This document shows positions 63,512-64,000 of a stretch of DNA of 64,000 nt, one piece after another. The stretch covers positions 62,001-126,000 of the forward strand of contig NZ_JAKLUA010000019.1 of NCBI RefSeq assembly GCF_022012435.1, read 5' to 3'. The notes beneath the pieces were generated by a model. That model had not been told where the DNA came from. It did not search any database and was given only the letters and a program-made list of their open reading frames with translations. This DNA comes from Bradyrhizobium zhengyangense (GTDB lineage Bacteria > Pseudomonadota > Alphaproteobacteria > Rhizobiales > Xanthobacteraceae). Within the stretch, counting starts at the first letter, position 1. Every line of letters begins with the position of its first letter. Made by a program: the position numbers and the translations under genes.

Positions 63512-63788
63512 TTGGCATGAGCTGCAACGAGGAATCGATCGCCTCAATTTTGCAGATGGCCGTAGCTCGTGCGCGCTCCTACCATCGCGGTCAGCATCTT
63601 CCCCGCGTAACCTTACTGCTGCAAGAATAGGGCCGGCGACGAAAGGCCATGCGGCGCGTTCGACGAGCGTTTTCGACTTGATTTAGACGCTGACGACGGG
63701 CGGATCGTAGTCTAGCAGGTCCCGTCGAAGAACGCCCGCTACGGCGGATGGCCATAGCGCCTCGCGGCGCGCCCCGCCCGCACCTGGC

Positions 63789-63986
63789 TTACAGCGGCAG
63801 TTGTCCCTGATCCTCGGACCAGTCGATGATCTCGAAGTACATGCCCCGGTTCAGCATTTCCGTTTCGAGGTTTGCTGCGTGCTCTCTCCAATCACGGGTT
63901 TCGCGAACCCGGAAACGGGGTTTGTCTCCGGCGGCCTTCTGCGCATTGTCGGACGCTAATGCTGCTCGAATGCCCTCGTACATCAT
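63789..63986 (-). CDS. Small hypothetical protein
   Basis: 65 residues, MMYEGIRAALASDNAQKAAG, then KPRFRVRETRDWREHAANLE and EMLNRGMYFEIIDWSEDQGQ. Highly similar-looking short proteins occur in Bradyrhizobium. No function known. It starts 14 bp before the window end. Confidence 0.6.
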   Translation of the reverse strand: MMYEGIRAALASDNAQKAAGDKPRFRVRETRDWREHAANLETEMLNRGMYFEIIDWSEDQGQLPL

Positions 63987-64000
63987 GGTGAGGCTGTCGT

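Overview
The window reads as a chromosomal segment of a Bradyrhizobium-like alphaproteobacterium (Nitrobacteraceae). Evidence: GC-rich codon use; the gene order secE-nusG-rplK-rplA-rplJ-rplL-rpoB-rpoC followed by rpsL-rpsG-fusA-tuf-rpsJ...secY; palindromic intergenic repeats of the kind scattered through Bradyrhizobium genomes; FNR/FixK-type boxes (TTGA-N6-TCAA); and several small cysteine-pair proteins typical of that group. The genus is inferred from recognition, not from a search.

Layout. (1) 1-16.0 kb, minus strand: the str/S10/spc ribosomal cluster from rpsL to secY, all genes intact. A second SecY-like gene starts 13 bp after secY and runs off the window. (2) 16.2-21.7 kb: a three-gene accessory set between rpsL and rpoC. 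It holds a PHBH-type flavoprotein (plus strand), an ABC exporter with acidic tails, and an FAD amine-oxidase-like domain fused to a methyltransferase. The flavoprotein and exporter genes overlap tail to tail through a repeat coding poly-Ser on one strand and poly-Asp/Glu on the other. (3) 21.8-35.3 kb, minus strand: rpoC, rpoB, rplL, rplJ, a 2-hydroxyacid dehydrogenase inserted between rplJ and rplA, then rplA, rplK, nusG and secE, with a good sigma70-type promoter. (4) 35.7-41.1 kb: an insertion-like stretch between secE and tRNA-Trp. It carries decayed sugar C-methyltransferase, methyltransferase and Gfo/Idh/MocA genes with several single-base frameshifts, then five small hypothetical genes.

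(5) 41.3-45.2 kb: metabolic genes (serine hydrolase, two SDR oxidoreductases, histidine phosphatase) separated by palindromic repeats. (6) 45.2-47.5 kb: a cluster of dispersed repeats and a tyrosine integrase broken by one missing C. (7) 47.6-51.7 kb: a Flp pilin and three TadG/TadE-like genes without their assembly machinery. (8) 51.9-57.4 kb: a polytopic membrane protein, a truncated SRAP protein, fragments and small genes, a NYN-domain protein and an ATP-dependent DNA ligase, so a mobile-looking region with a DNA-repair flavour. (9) 58.2-64.0 kb: an outer-membrane beta-barrel protein; two envelope genes (LTXXQ/Spy-like and DUF3300-S74) each preceded by a FixK/FNR-type box; an MFS exporter with a frameshifted tail; and a small hypothetical.

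How it works together: the minus-strand blocks are the translation and transcription core, punctuated by intrinsic terminators and hairpins (rplO/secY, rplL/rpoB, after rpoC). The accessory blocks are decaying or mobile. The observations most worth following are the tandem SecY-like gene with a shortened plug region, the 16-21.7 kb flavoprotein-exporter-methyltransferase locus, and the paired FixK boxes before envelope genes. No CRISPR array or rRNA gene is visible; the only tRNA found is tRNA-Trp.
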